Below are positions 1 to 7,532 of a stretch of DNA of 15,816 bases, in pieces. The stretch covers positions 1 through 15,816 of the forward strand of contig VBFZ01000180.1 in assembly GCA_005880805.1 (NCBI GenBank), given 5' to 3'. Source of the stretch: Chloroflexota bacterium. Its GTDB lineage: Bacteria; Chloroflexota; Limnocylindria; Limnocylindrales; CSP1-4. A program made the position numbers and the translations under genes. The stretch's first letter is position 1, and every line of letters starts with the position of its first letter. The notes beneath the pieces are model-generated. The model saw only the letters and a list, made by a program, of their open reading frames with translations, had not been told where the DNA came from and searched no databases.

Positions 1-1
1 C

Positions 2-667
2 GACGGCTACTGGCAGGACGTCGGGACCATCCAGTCCTATTGGGAAGCCAACATGGCCCTCCTCGATGACGCGCCGGAGCTGGACCTCTACGACAAGGAG
101 TGGCTCATCCACACTCGTTCCGAGGAGCGGGCCCCGGCCAAGATCGGCGCCACCTCGCACGTCCAGCGCAGCCTGATCAGCCACGGTTGCGTCATCAACG
201 GAACGGTCGTCAACTCGGTCCTCTCGCCGGGCGTCCGTGTCGACGTGGGGGCCGTCGTCCGCGACTCCATCATCATGTTCGACTCGGTCATCCGGGCCGG
301 GGCCGTGGTCGATCGCGCGATTCTCGACAAGGAGGTCACGATCGGCCCGAGCGCAGTGATCGGCGAGGGGACGGACCTGACGATCCCCAACCGCCAGGAG
401 CCGGCCCGGCTGTTCACGGGCATCACGGTGATCGGCAAGCGCTCCGTCGTCCCGCGTGGGATTCGGGTTGGGCGCAACGTCAAAATCGGCGGCGACGTGC
501 GGGCGTCGGACTTCGTGAGTCGCGTCGTCCGGAGCGGGTCCACCGTCGAGCGGCGTGAGCCGCGAGCCCGTCCGGCACCCGCGGCGGTACGAGCCGTGGA
601 ACGCGAGCTGACGAGCGGACGGCTGGGCGCAGACGGCCCCGAGGGGGTCACGCGCATCTCGAGCTGA
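2..667 (+). CDS. glgC: Glucose-1-phosphate adenylyltransferase (ADP-glucose pyrophosphorylase), C-terminal part
   Basis: The gene is cut by the left edge of the window; the frame is open from base 2 to the TGA at 665-667. GlgC makes ADP-glucose from ATP and glucose-1-phosphate, the committed step of bacterial glycogen synthesis, in the cytoplasm. The visible part opens with DGYWQDVGTIQSYWEANM, the conserved end of the GlgC nucleotidyltransferase domain (YWxDVGTxxxYxxAN). A left-handed beta-helix of hexapeptide-like repeats follows (SHGCVINGTVVNSVLSPGV, VVRDSIIMFDSVI and the rungs after it), the usual allosteric and oligomerisation domain. The last 40 or so residues are Arg/Ala-rich and look like a lineage-specific tail. 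No glycogen synthase or branching gene lies to the right. An internal ATG at 53 is not the start, because the family motif continues upstream of it. The call is secure; only the amino-terminal catalytic half is unseen. Confidence 0.93.
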   Translation, partial: DGYWQDVGTIQSYWEANMALLDDAPELDLYDKEWLIHTRSEERAPAKIGATSHVQRSLISHGCVINGTVVNSVLSPGVRVDVGAVVRDSIIMFDSVIRAGAVVDRAILDKEVTIGPSAVIGEGTDLTIPNRQEPARLFTGITVIGKRSVVPRGIRVGRNVKIGGDVRASDFVSRVVRSGSTVERREPRARPAPAAVRAVERELTSGRLGADGPEGVTRISS

Positions 668-690
668 GCCGTCCGGCGCGATATCCGGGA

Positions 691-696
691 TAGACT
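691..696 (+). promoter_or_regulatory. -10-like TAGACT for a leaderless transcript of the YbjN-like gene
   Basis: TAGACT fits TANNNT and ends 7 bases before the ATG at 704, so transcription would begin at or next to the start codon. No Shine-Dalgarno sequence lies between them and no clear -35 box is seen. The same layout (TACACT, 8 bases, ATG) recurs at 15673. Assignment is by pattern only. Confidence 0.45.
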
Positions 697-703
697 CCCC
701 GCC

Positions 704-1309
704 ATGTCTCCCGACCGCCGGACGCCGGCGCCGATCCGGCCGTCCGACGTCGAGCGCTGGCTGGCCGAGCTCGAGCTGCAGCCGATCGATCGAGCCGATC
801 GCGAGGGGATCGCGTCCTGGGACCTCGAGTTGGATGGCCGCCGGCGGTTCGACGTTCGTGTGACGGTGATCCTCGACCCCGCCCTGGCCCTCATCGTGTG
901 GGTGCACTACGCGCCACCGATCACGGACCTGTTCCGCAAGTCGTACCGCAAGCTGCTGCGCTGGAACGACGAATACCCGTTCGTGAAGTTCGCGGTCGCC
1001 GAGGACGAGCGGCCGGTGCTGACCGCCGAGCTGCCGCCGGGCTCCCTCGATCGCGACGCACTCGGGCTGGCGATCGCGCGTGCGCTCGTCGTGTGCGACC
1101 AGCTGATCGGGGAGTCCGCGGCGTGGCTGTGGCTCGATGGCCGGATCCCGGACACGGCCGGCCGGAAAGGCCGGAATCCGGGCCTGTTCCGGCGCTACGA
1201 GCACGAGCTGGCAGGACTCGAGGCGCTGCCGGCGGTCGACCAGCCGTCCCAACCCGGCGCTCTGCGCACGCTCGACCTGGACGCAGTTTCCCAGGCCACC
1301 GACCGATGA
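704..1309 (+). CDS. YbjN-like / type III secretion chaperone-like fold protein, 201 aa
   Basis: This is a cytoplasmic-looking protein without signal peptide or membrane segment. Residues about 10-160 have the pattern of YbjN-type domains: a first helix (DVERWLAELEL), a strand with WDLELDGRRRFDVRVTVILD, then FRKSYRKLLRWNDEYPFVKF, where this fold family often has 'LLRxNxxxxxxKF', and a late helix (ALGLAIARALVVCDQLI). Such domains resemble secretion chaperones and are usually of unknown function. The ATG at 704 was chosen because TAGACT sits 7 bases upstream, which suits leaderless expression. The TGA (1307-1309) overlaps the ATG (1306) of the next gene as ATGA, so the two are probably translationally coupled and the protein may work with the surface peptidase-like pair. 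The family call is from pattern memory and is moderate; the gene itself is well supported. Confidence 0.6.
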   Translation: MSPDRRTPAPIRPSDVERWLAELELQPIDRADREGIASWDLELDGRRRFDVRVTVILDPALALIVWVHYAPPITDLFRKSYRKLLRWNDEYPFVKFAVAEDERPVLTAELPPGSLDRDALGLAIARALVVCDQLIGESAAWLWLDGRIPDTAGRKGRNPGLFRRYEHELAGLEALPAVDQPSQPGALRTLDLDAVSQATDR

Positions 1310-3315
1310 CGGCCCCGTCGCGGGCCTTCGCGATCGTGCTGCTCGCGGTCGTCGCTGCCTTCGCCTGCGTCCTCACGCCACCGAAAGCCGCCGACGTGGA
1401 AGCCGCCTCGACGAAGCTGACCCTGGTGACCGACAGCCGCTACGACGTCCAGCCGGCGAGTCACCGCGTCCACGTGACCGTCGACATCACCGCGGCGAAC
1501 CACACCAGCGAGACGCGCATCCGGCGCTACTTCTTCGACCACGCCAACCTCGCCGTCCTGCCGGACGCGACAGGCATGAAGGTGACGTCGAGCGGTGCGA
1601 AGCCGACCGTGCGGGTGGCCGCTCGCCCGAAGGGCTACGCGGTGCTGTCGATCGGCTTCGGCCGAAAGCTCTACTCGGGGCGCAGCATGGCGCTCCGGCT
1701 CACCTTCGACCTGAAGGACTCCGGCGGGGGAGCCGCGGCCACTGTTCGGGTGACCGACAACCTGGCCACCTTCCCGGTCTGGGCGTTCGCCAGTGACGGC
1801 GCATCCGGCAGCAGCGTACGGGTGGTCTTTCCGGCCGGCTACTCGATCCAGGAAGCAACCGGCTCGATGGGCAAGCCTCAAGCGGGCCCGAACGGGACGC
1901 AGGTGTTCAGCGCGGGCCCTCTCTCGTCGCCGCTCGGCTTCTCCGCGTACTTCATCGCGGACCGGCCGGGAGCATTCAGGGAGACACCGCTCGACCTGAC
2001 CGTTGGCGGACAGCCGCTCCACGTCGTCGTGAGGGCCTGGGCCGACGACCCGCGCTGGGGCAAGCGCATGGGGGCACTCGTGCAGTCGGCGCTCCCGGCC
2101 CTCGGCACCGCGATCGGCTTGCCCTACCAGGGCGAAGGCCCGCTCATCGTCGAGGAGGCGATCGGTCGGACGCGGGGTGCCCCGCTCGGCCAGTTCGATC
2201 CCGCCGACGGGCGCGTCCGCGTCGCCTACTACGGCGACTCGTACACCGTGCTGCGCGAGCTAGCGCTCGCCTGGTTCAACGGGAACCTCCTTGCCGACCG
2301 CTGGGCGGACGAGTCGTTCGCCTCCTGGTACGCAGTTGGAGCCGCGAAAACGATGGGCGTGAAGGTGGCCCCGCCCGCGCTCACGGCAGGGCTCGAGAAG
2401 GCGAAGCTACCGCTCAATTCGTGGCGGCCAAGCGGCCGAGCCGACGATGCCGCCAGCGCGTACGCGCTGGCGGCCGGGCTGACACTCGCTCGCGCGATTG
2501 CGGGACGCGCCGGTTCCGACGGGCTGCGCGCCGTGTGGGTCGCGGCGGCCGCGCGCGAGCCGGCGTACCAGCCGATCGCCACTCCGACCGGTGGGACCGG
2601 ACCCGCGCCGGGCGCGCCTGACTGGCGGGGGCTGCTCGACCTCCTCGAGACGCGAACGAGCCAGGACTACGACGACCTCTGGCGGAAGTGGGTCTCGACC
2701 GCGGAGCAGATCCCGTTGCTGGACGCGCGTTCAACAGCGCGTGACCTCTATGCAACGACGCTCCAGGCGGCCGGGGACTGGCAGCTCCCCGAGCCAGCAC
2801 GCGTAGCACTCGACGCCTGGCAGTTCGACCAGGCGACCGAAATCCTGCTCAAATCGAGCGACGTTCTGTCGATGCGCGAACCGCTGCGCATGTCGGCCGA
2901 GGCCGGTGGCCTCACCCTGCCGCCAACCGTCAAGTCCTTGTTCGAGAACGCGGGCTCGCCGACGATGGCCGGCGCCGAAGCGGACGCGGAGCAGCGCGCC
3001 ATTGCCGAGCTCGCGGACGCCCGGGCGGCCATGCCGGCCGAGGCGGACGTGCCGATGTGGCTCGGACTGTTCGGGACGCGCCCCGATGCGCTGCTTGCCC
3101 GCTCGAGTGCCGCCTTCAGTCGCGGTGACCTGCCGGCCGCCGTCCAGTCGGCCCAGGATGCGAAGGCCATTTGGCAGGCCGCTCCCGATACCGGACGACG
3201 GCGGCTGACGGCGATGGTCCTGAGCGCCCTGATCGTCTTCGCGATCGTTCTGCTCCTGACGCGGAGTCGAGCCGGCAGCCGTGGACGGCGGGCCACCCGC
3301 CAGCAGAAGGCCTAG
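1306..3315 (+). CDS. Membrane-anchored peptidase-MA/M1-like protein with degenerate zinc site (probable pseudoprotease), 669 aa
   Basis: The start at 1306 overlaps the upstream stop (ATGA). An amino-terminal signal sequence (about residues 1-30) exports the protein. A beta-rich domain follows (about 35-235), then a gluzincin-like helical domain (about 250-460), a helical stalk with Ala-rich segments, one membrane helix (about 632-652, MVLSALIVFAIVLLL) and a short Arg/Lys-rich inside tail. The site matching the HELSH of its downstream paralog reads RELAL (R317, E318, L321), followed by WADES with E336. The general-base Glu and downstream Glu are therefore kept but both zinc-binding His are gone. 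The WF pair after the motif and the Tyr-containing helix further on are retained, so the fold is probably intact. A proteolytic role is unlikely; binding or partner regulation of the paralog is an inference. Similarity to the next protein runs along the whole length, which indicates tandem duplication. Confidence 0.8.
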   Translation: MTAPSRAFAIVLLAVVAAFACVLTPPKAADVEAASTKLTLVTDSRYDVQPASHRVHVTVDITAANHTSETRIRRYFFDHANLAVLPDATGMKVTSSGAKPTVRVAARPKGYAVLSIGFGRKLYSGRSMALRLTFDLKDSGGGAAATVRVTDNLATFPVWAFASDGASGSSVRVVFPAGYSIQEATGSMGKPQAGPNGTQVFSAGPLSSPLGFSAYFIADRPGAFRETPLDLTVGGQPLHVVVRAWADDPRWGKRMGALVQSALPALGTAIGLPYQGEGPLIVEEAIGRTRGAPLGQFDPADGRVRVAYYGDSYTVLRELALAWFNGNLLADRWADESFASWYAVGAAKTMGVKVAPPALTAGLEKAKLPLNSWRPSGRADDAASAYALAAGLTLARAIAGRAGSDGLRAVWVAAAAREPAYQPIATPTGGTGPAPGAPDWRGLLDLLETRTSQDYDDLWRKWVSTAEQIPLLDARSTARDLYATTLQAAGDWQLPEPARVALDAWQFDQATEILLKSSDVLSMREPLRMSAEAGGLTLPPTVKSLFENAGSPTMAGAEADAEQRAIAELADARAAMPAEADVPMWLGLFGTRPDALLARSSAAFSRGDLPAAVQSAQDAKAIWQAAPDTGRRRLTAMVLSALIVFAIVLLLTRSRAGSRGRRATRQQKA

Positions 3316-3323
3316 CTACACCT

Positions 3324-5531
3324 GTGCTGAAGCGAGAGGGGTCGACGAGGCCTCGGCCGCCTTCGAAGGGCCTCGGCATGTCGCTCGTGGCCTCGGCCTT
3401 GCTGGCGCTCGGGCTGCTCGTCGCACCGCCCGTGGCGCCTCCCGCTGCCGCCGCATCCGGTGGCCTGTACACCAAGGCCGACGCGACCTACGCGGTCGAT
3501 CCGACAAACCACGTCGTCCACGTCTCGGTGGCGGTCGTAGCCATCAACCGCACGTCCAACAAGACGAGCGCGACGACGATCACGCGTTACTACTACGACC
3601 GGGCAGGGTTCGGGATCCAGCCCGAGGCGGAGGACGTGCGGGCCACCTCGCGCGGTCGCGCCCTGTCGGTGTCCGTCCGTCCGCGAAGCGGCTTCGACGA
3701 GGCCCAGGTGATGTTCGGCCGCTCGCTGTTCTACCGGCAGTCGATCAGCTTCCGCATGGAGTACGACCTGCCCGGCAAGCCGCCGCGTTCCCCCAGCAAC
3801 ATTCGCGTGCTGTCCGCGTTCGTGTCGTTCTACGCCTGGTCGTTCGGCGACCTGGGCAGCGTCCGGATCGCGCTGCCGGCCGGGTTCGTGCCCAGCGAGC
3901 TCGGTTCGCCGATGCGCCGGACGACCGACAGCCGCGGCCGCGTCGTCCTCTCGGCGTCCGGCATCACGAACGTCTCGACCTGGTACGCCGATCTGACGGC
4001 GGACCTGGAGTCCGCGCTCACGTCGATCCGCCTTCAGCTTCCCGACAGCGAGCCGATCGTGGTGCGGGCGTGGCCCGAGGATGCGGCCTGGCAGCGCCAG
4101 GTCGTCGACCTGCTGACACGCGGCGCGCCCGAGCTCGAGAAGGTCATCGGCCAGCCGTGGCCAGTCAACGGGACGCTGGACGTCCGCGAGATCCACACAC
4201 CCCTCCTGGAGGGTTACGCGGGCTTCTTCCGGCCGGATATCCGGCTGATCGAGGTGTCGGAGAACCTCGACCCGCTGGTCATCGTTCACGAGCTGTCACA
4301 TGCGTGGTTCAACGCCGACTGGTACGCAGAACGGTGGGTCAACGAGGGCCTGGCGGACTCGTACGCGAGCCTCGCGCTCACCGACCTGGCAACGACCTAC
4401 GAGCCGCCCGACACCGCACAGCGAACCGACGCGGCCGCCTTCCCGCTGCTGTCGTGGCCGCCGCCCGGCCGGATCGTGGACAAGGCGACGCAGGCGCGTG
4501 AGCGGTACGGCTACGCCGCCTCCTACACCGTCATGAAGGCCCTGCTCGACGAGCTCGGCCCGGACAGGATGGGGCAGGTGTTCGCCGCGACCGTCGATCA
4601 CACGATCCCGTATCGGGGCGCGCCGGCGCCCGAGAAGGTGACCGGAGACACGGACTGGAGGCGCCTCCTCGACCTCCTGGAGCAGGTGGCCGGATCGAAG
4701 CAGGCGACCCAGCTCTTCCGGGCATGGGTCGTGCCGAGCGCCGAGATCGGTGCGCTCGACGACCGCGATTCGGCGCGCAAGGCCTACGCGGACCTCGTGG
4801 CGGCGGGTGCCGGCTGGCAGCCGCCCTTCGCCGTACGCTCGCCGATGGCCGGCTGGACCTTCGACGCGGCACAGAAGCGGATTGCGGACGCCCGCGGCGT
4901 GCTCGCGACGCGGGATCAGATCGCCGCGGCTGCTGCCCCACTTGGATTGGCGGTGCCCGCCGACCTGAAGACCGCCTACGAGGCATCCCTCACCGACCTT
5001 GGTTCGCCGCGCGACCTGGCCAACCGCGAACTCGCGGCCCTTGGGCCGTTGCGGGAGGCCAGTGACGCGCTCGCAGCAGACCGCGATCCGCTGGTCGTTC
5101 TCGGGCTGTTCGGCAGTGAGCCGGCCCGTGAGCTGGACGCGGCCAAGGCCGCCTTCACCGCCGGGCATCTCGACGAAGCGGTCGCGGACGCCGCCGCCCC
5201 GAAGGCATCGCTTGCCGATGCTGCCCGCCTCGGGCGGGAGCGCGCCGCCGCGGCCGGCGGAGTGGGTGTCGCGCTGGTGGTCGTTTCGGGGGGAGGCGTG
5301 TTCCTGATCCGGCGCCGTCGTCGACGGCAGCGGGCGATCCTCGCGCCGGAGGTGGCGGTCACGCCGGCCGTCATGCCTCCCGTCGCATCTGCCGCCGTTC
5401 CCGCCGTTCCCGCCGTTCCCGCGGGCGAGCCCCCGGCCGTATCGGAGGAGACGCGGCCGTACGCTACACTGCCGCCCCATTCAGAGCCCGCCGACGGTGG
5501 GCGCGAGCAGCCGGAGGGGCGTGAATCGTGA
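3324..5531 (+). CDS. Membrane-anchored M1/peptidase-MA-like metallopeptidase, 735 aa
   Basis: This is the paralog of the preceding gene, 8 bases downstream. It has a signal peptide with hydrophobic core MSLVASALLALGLLVAPP, a beta-rich domain (about 45-240) and a gluzincin domain with HELSH at 322-326. A Glu in WVNEG (E341) follows 14 residues after the second His; classical M1 has 18, but short spacings are usual in peptidase-MA-like families. A later YGYAAS helix suits the catalytic Tyr. A helical region leads to one membrane helix (GVGVALVVVSGGGVFLI) and an RRRRRR stop-transfer, then a cytoplasmic tail with tandem PAV repeats. The domain should face outside. Substrate is unknown. Start choice: GTG 3324 gives a Lys/Arg-containing n-region. 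ATG 3378 has a better spaced GAAGGG (3365-3370) but would leave no positive n-region. The TGA overlaps the pncB start region. Confidence 0.82.
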   Translation: MLKREGSTRPRPPSKGLGMSLVASALLALGLLVAPPVAPPAAAASGGLYTKADATYAVDPTNHVVHVSVAVVAINRTSNKTSATTITRYYYDRAGFGIQPEAEDVRATSRGRALSVSVRPRSGFDEAQVMFGRSLFYRQSISFRMEYDLPGKPPRSPSNIRVLSAFVSFYAWSFGDLGSVRIALPAGFVPSELGSPMRRTTDSRGRVVLSASGITNVSTWYADLTADLESALTSIRLQLPDSEPIVVRAWPEDAAWQRQVVDLLTRGAPELEKVIGQPWPVNGTLDVREIHTPLLEGYAGFFRPDIRLIEVSENLDPLVIVHELSHAWFNADWYAERWVNEGLADSYASLALTDLATTYEPPDTAQRTDAAAFPLLSWPPPGRIVDKATQARERYGYAASYTVMKALLDELGPDRMGQVFAATVDHTIPYRGAPAPEKVTGDTDWRRLLDLLEQVAGSKQATQLFRAWVVPSAEIGALDDRDSARKAYADLVAAGAGWQPPFAVRSPMAGWTFDAAQKRIADARGVLATRDQIAAAAAPLGLAVPADLKTAYEASLTDLGSPRDLANRELAALGPLREASDALAADRDPLVVLGLFGSEPARELDAAKAAFTAGHLDEAVADAAAPKASLADAARLGRERAAAAGGVGVALVVVSGGGVFLIRRRRRRQRAILAPEVAVTPAVMPPVASAAVPAVPAVPAGEPPAVSEETRPYATLPPHSEPADGGREQPEGRES
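5465..5470 (+). promoter_or_regulatory. -10-like TACACT for the nicotinate phosphoribosyltransferase gene
   Basis: TACACT lies inside the end of the peptidase gene. It is identical to the -10-like hexamer before the ABC ATPase at 15687. Transcription starting near 5478 would give a leader of about 42 bases carrying the GGAGGGG at 5513-5519 before the GTG at 5521. No good -35 is visible, so this is tentative. Confidence 0.3.
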
Positions 5532-6579
5532 CTCCCGCGCGGATCGTCTCGCCGCGACCCGAGCGCAGCTGATGGGCGCCGTCCGGACCCCACCATCCCG
5601 CGAGATCCTGTCCGGCGACTCCGCGGACGTCTACTTCGCCCGCGCCCGACGGATCCTGGAGCGCGAGGGGCTCGATCCGCTCGTCGCAATGGAGATCTTC
5701 GCGCGCCAGGACGCGGTCCTGTGCGGCATCGACGAGGCAAAGACGCTCCTCGCGCATGTGCTCGAGGACGCCGACCCGGCAGAGCTCAAGGTCGAGGCGC
5801 TCGAGGACGGCGATCGCATCGCGACGAAGGAGGTCGTCCTCCGGATCCGGGCCCGATACCGCCAGTTCGGGCTGTACGAGACGGCCATCCTCGGGATGCT
5901 CGCGCAGTCGACCGGGTGGGCGACGGCGGCGCGCGAGTGCGTCGAGGCCGCCGCGCCGATGCCGGTCATCTCCTTCGGCGCCAGGCACGTCCACCCGGAC
6001 GTGACGGACGTGCTGGACTACGCGGCGATCGTCGGTGGATGCGTCGGCGCGTCGACCCCTGCCGGTGCGCGGATGGCGGGCCTCTCGCCGACCGGCACGA
6101 TGCCCCACTCGCTGGTGCTGATCTTCGGCGACACGGTTCGGGCCGCCGAGGCCTTCGACCGCGACCTCGAGCCCGACGTGCCGCGGATCGTGCTCATCGA
6201 CACGTTCAAGGACGAGGCGGAGGAGGCGCTTCGAGTGGCCTCCGCGCTGGGCGACCGGCTGTACGGCGTGCGACTTGACACGCCGGCCGAGCGCGGCCGC
6301 GTCACTGCCGACCTGGTGCACGAGGTACGGGCTCGCCTCGACCAGGCGGGCTTCACTCACGTAAAGATCGGCGTGTCCGGCGGCCTCTCCCCGGACAGGA
6401 TCACCTACTTCCGGGAGAACGGCGCGCCGGTCGATAGCTTCGCCGTCGGTTCGTTCGACTTCACCGGCGACATCAAGGAGATCGACGGCCGACCGATCGC
6501 CAAGCGGGGACGCATCCCCGGCCTGACGCCCGGCCCCCGCCTGCGGTCGGTCGACCTGGCGGCCTGGCGGTCGAGCTAG
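5521..6579 (+). CDS. pncB: Nicotinate phosphoribosyltransferase, short form, 352 aa
   Basis: The enzyme joins nicotinate to PRPP with ATP hydrolysis to give nicotinate mononucleotide, the Preiss-Handler entry to NAD, in the cytoplasm. Hallmarks in order are EILSGDSADVYFARA near the start; FGARHVHP (about 152-159), matching the family's Arg-x-His segment with the phosphorylatable His; the GCVGASTPAG and SPTGTMPHS loops (to about 197); DTFKDE (227-232), where DTY/DTF is conserved; GVSGGLSPDRI (284-294), part of the phosphate-binding barrel end; and the terminal DFTGDIKEIDGRPIAKRGR typical of the family. About 350 residues matches the short bacterial/archaeal subgroup. The start is GTG 5521, preceded by GGAGG three bases away. 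ATG 5572 is a real alternative because family members often begin just before the EILSG motif; GTG 5497 lacks an RBS. The start region overlaps the end of the preceding gene by 11 bases. Confidence 0.92.
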   Translation: MNRDSRADRLAATRAQLMGAVRTPPSREILSGDSADVYFARARRILEREGLDPLVAMEIFARQDAVLCGIDEAKTLLAHVLEDADPAELKVEALEDGDRIATKEVVLRIRARYRQFGLYETAILGMLAQSTGWATAARECVEAAAPMPVISFGARHVHPDVTDVLDYAAIVGGCVGASTPAGARMAGLSPTGTMPHSLVLIFGDTVRAAEAFDRDLEPDVPRIVLIDTFKDEAEEALRVASALGDRLYGVRLDTPAERGRVTADLVHEVRARLDQAGFTHVKIGVSGGLSPDRITYFRENGAPVDSFAVGSFDFTGDIKEIDGRPIAKRGRIPGLTPGPRLRSVDLAAWRSS

Positions 6580-6677
6580 CGAGGACCTGGCGGGCGACAC
6601 TGGCCGGCCGACTTCCCGGCATGTTCCGAACGGAACTCTCGGGCGACAGCCCGCGGCTTCCGTGCAACGATTCACGC
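6580..6677 (+). other. Short intergenic region with two small inverted repeats
   Basis: This 98-base gap separates pncB from the broken TPR gene. It holds TTCCG-AA-CGGAA (6624-6635) and a 5-bp stem CGGGC/GCCCG with loop GACA (6640-6653). Neither is followed by a T-run, so a classical terminator is not supported; the first could be a small operator. Confidence 0.25.
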
Positions 6678-7096
6678 ATGCACTCATCCAGCGAGCCCGA
6701 TCCCGCCGACCTGCCCGACGCCCGAGGGGATGGAGAGGCCGGCGGCGAGCACGAGTCCGCCTACTCCCTGTTCCAGCGGGGGCGCGAGCTGCTCGGCAAG
6801 CGCCACCACGCACAGGCCGCGACCGTTCTCGAGCGGGCAGCGCGGCTGGAGCCCGGCAAGGCATCCATCCTCGAGGCCCTTGGGCGGGCTTACTACAACA
6901 GCGGTTCGAGGAGCTGCTCGAGGTCGACCCCTCGGCGCACTACGCCCACTACGCACTTGGGCAGAGCCTCAAGCAACTGGGTCGCTCCCGCGAGGCGTGG
7001 ACGCACCTTCGCCTCGCCGTCGCGCTGAGTCCGGGCAGCCGGCTCTACCGCGGGGCGCTCGACCGGATGGGCGGCGTCACGCCGGGCAAGGGCTGA
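6678..7096 (+). pseudogene. TPR-repeat protein, frameshifted in its middle repeat
   Basis: Two frames together encode one tetratricopeptide-repeat protein. The first (from ATG 6678) reads an acidic head, then AYSLFQRGRELLGKRHHAQA and the start of a second repeat, ending sensibly at ALGRAYYNSG near 6905. The second frame takes over at 6899 with QRFEELLEVDPSAHYAHYAL and continues through a complete 34-residue repeat (LKQLGRSREAWTHLRLAVAL) to the TGA ending at 7096. Aligning the middle repeat to the intact one shows that positions 16-21 are missing, so about 25 bases are lost and the frame moves by one. TPRs mediate protein-protein contacts; no partner can be named. An alternative ATG at 6621 exists; neither has a clear RBS. 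The lesion may be a real mutation or an assembly error. Confidence 0.75.
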
Positions 7097-7103
7097 CCGC
7101 GCC

Positions 7104-7505
7104 ATGCCATCCAGTTCCAGGCAGATCGGGGAGTGGATCGACCGGCCGGCCGCCGACGTCTACGAATACGCCTCGGATCCTGCGAACCTTCCAGGGTGGG
7201 CGCCCGGACTCGGCAGTTCCGTGCAGAACGTGGATGGGCAGTGGTTCGTGGAGACCGACTCGGGCCGCGTCGGCTTCGCCTTCGTGGAGCGCAACAGCCT
7301 GGGCGTCCTCGACCACGAGGTGACGCTGCCTTCAGGCCAGGTCATCTACAACCCGATGCGAGTCATCCCCGACGGTGACGGTTGTGAGGTCGTCTTCACC
7401 CTGCGTCGCCTGCCCGACATGAGCGACGACGACTTCGAACGGGACACCGGGCTCGTGCAGGCCGACCTCACCCGATTGAAGCACGTGGTCGAGGCCGCCG
7501 GATAG
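7104..7505 (+). CDS. SRPBCC (START/Bet v1-like) family protein, 133 aa
   Basis: This is a small cytoplasmic protein of the helix-grip fold that binds hydrophobic ligands or acts as a cyclase-like enzyme. The opening IGEWIDRPAADVYEYASDP is the typical first strand plus helix (I-x-RPxxxVaxyxxDP) of SRPBCC proteins. NLPGWAPGL follows, then alternating strands (GQWFVETDSGRVGFAFV, VLDHEVTLPSG, CEVVFTLRRLP) and a closing long helix (residues about 110-132). About 130 residues is one complete domain. The ATG lies 7 bases after the TPR gene's stop with AAGGG (7088-7092) upstream at a long 11-base spacing, so cotranscription is likely. The ligand is not predictable. The gene converges with the Nudix gene on the other strand. 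Confidence 0.75.
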   Translation: MPSSSRQIGEWIDRPAADVYEYASDPANLPGWAPGLGSSVQNVDGQWFVETDSGRVGFAFVERNSLGVLDHEVTLPSGQVIYNPMRVIPDGDGCEVVFTLRRLPDMSDDDFERDTGLVQADLTRLKHVVEAAG

Positions 7506-7510
7506 TCGCC

Positions 7511-7528
7511 TGTCCCGGAGAACGGGCA
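7511..7528. terminator. Possible hairpin between convergent genes
   Basis: CCCG (7514-7517) pairs with CGGG (7523-7526) around a GAGAA loop, extended by TG/CA with one bulged T. It sits in the 27-base gap between the SRPBCC and Nudix stops, where a bidirectional terminator is expected. There is no T-run on either side, so support is weak. Confidence 0.25.
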
Positions 7529-7532
7529 CCCT

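Noticed and set aside
4296..5480. 394-codon minus-strand frame in the peptidase gene
   Set aside because: No recognisable motif, and the sense strand is a coherent membrane-anchored peptidase.
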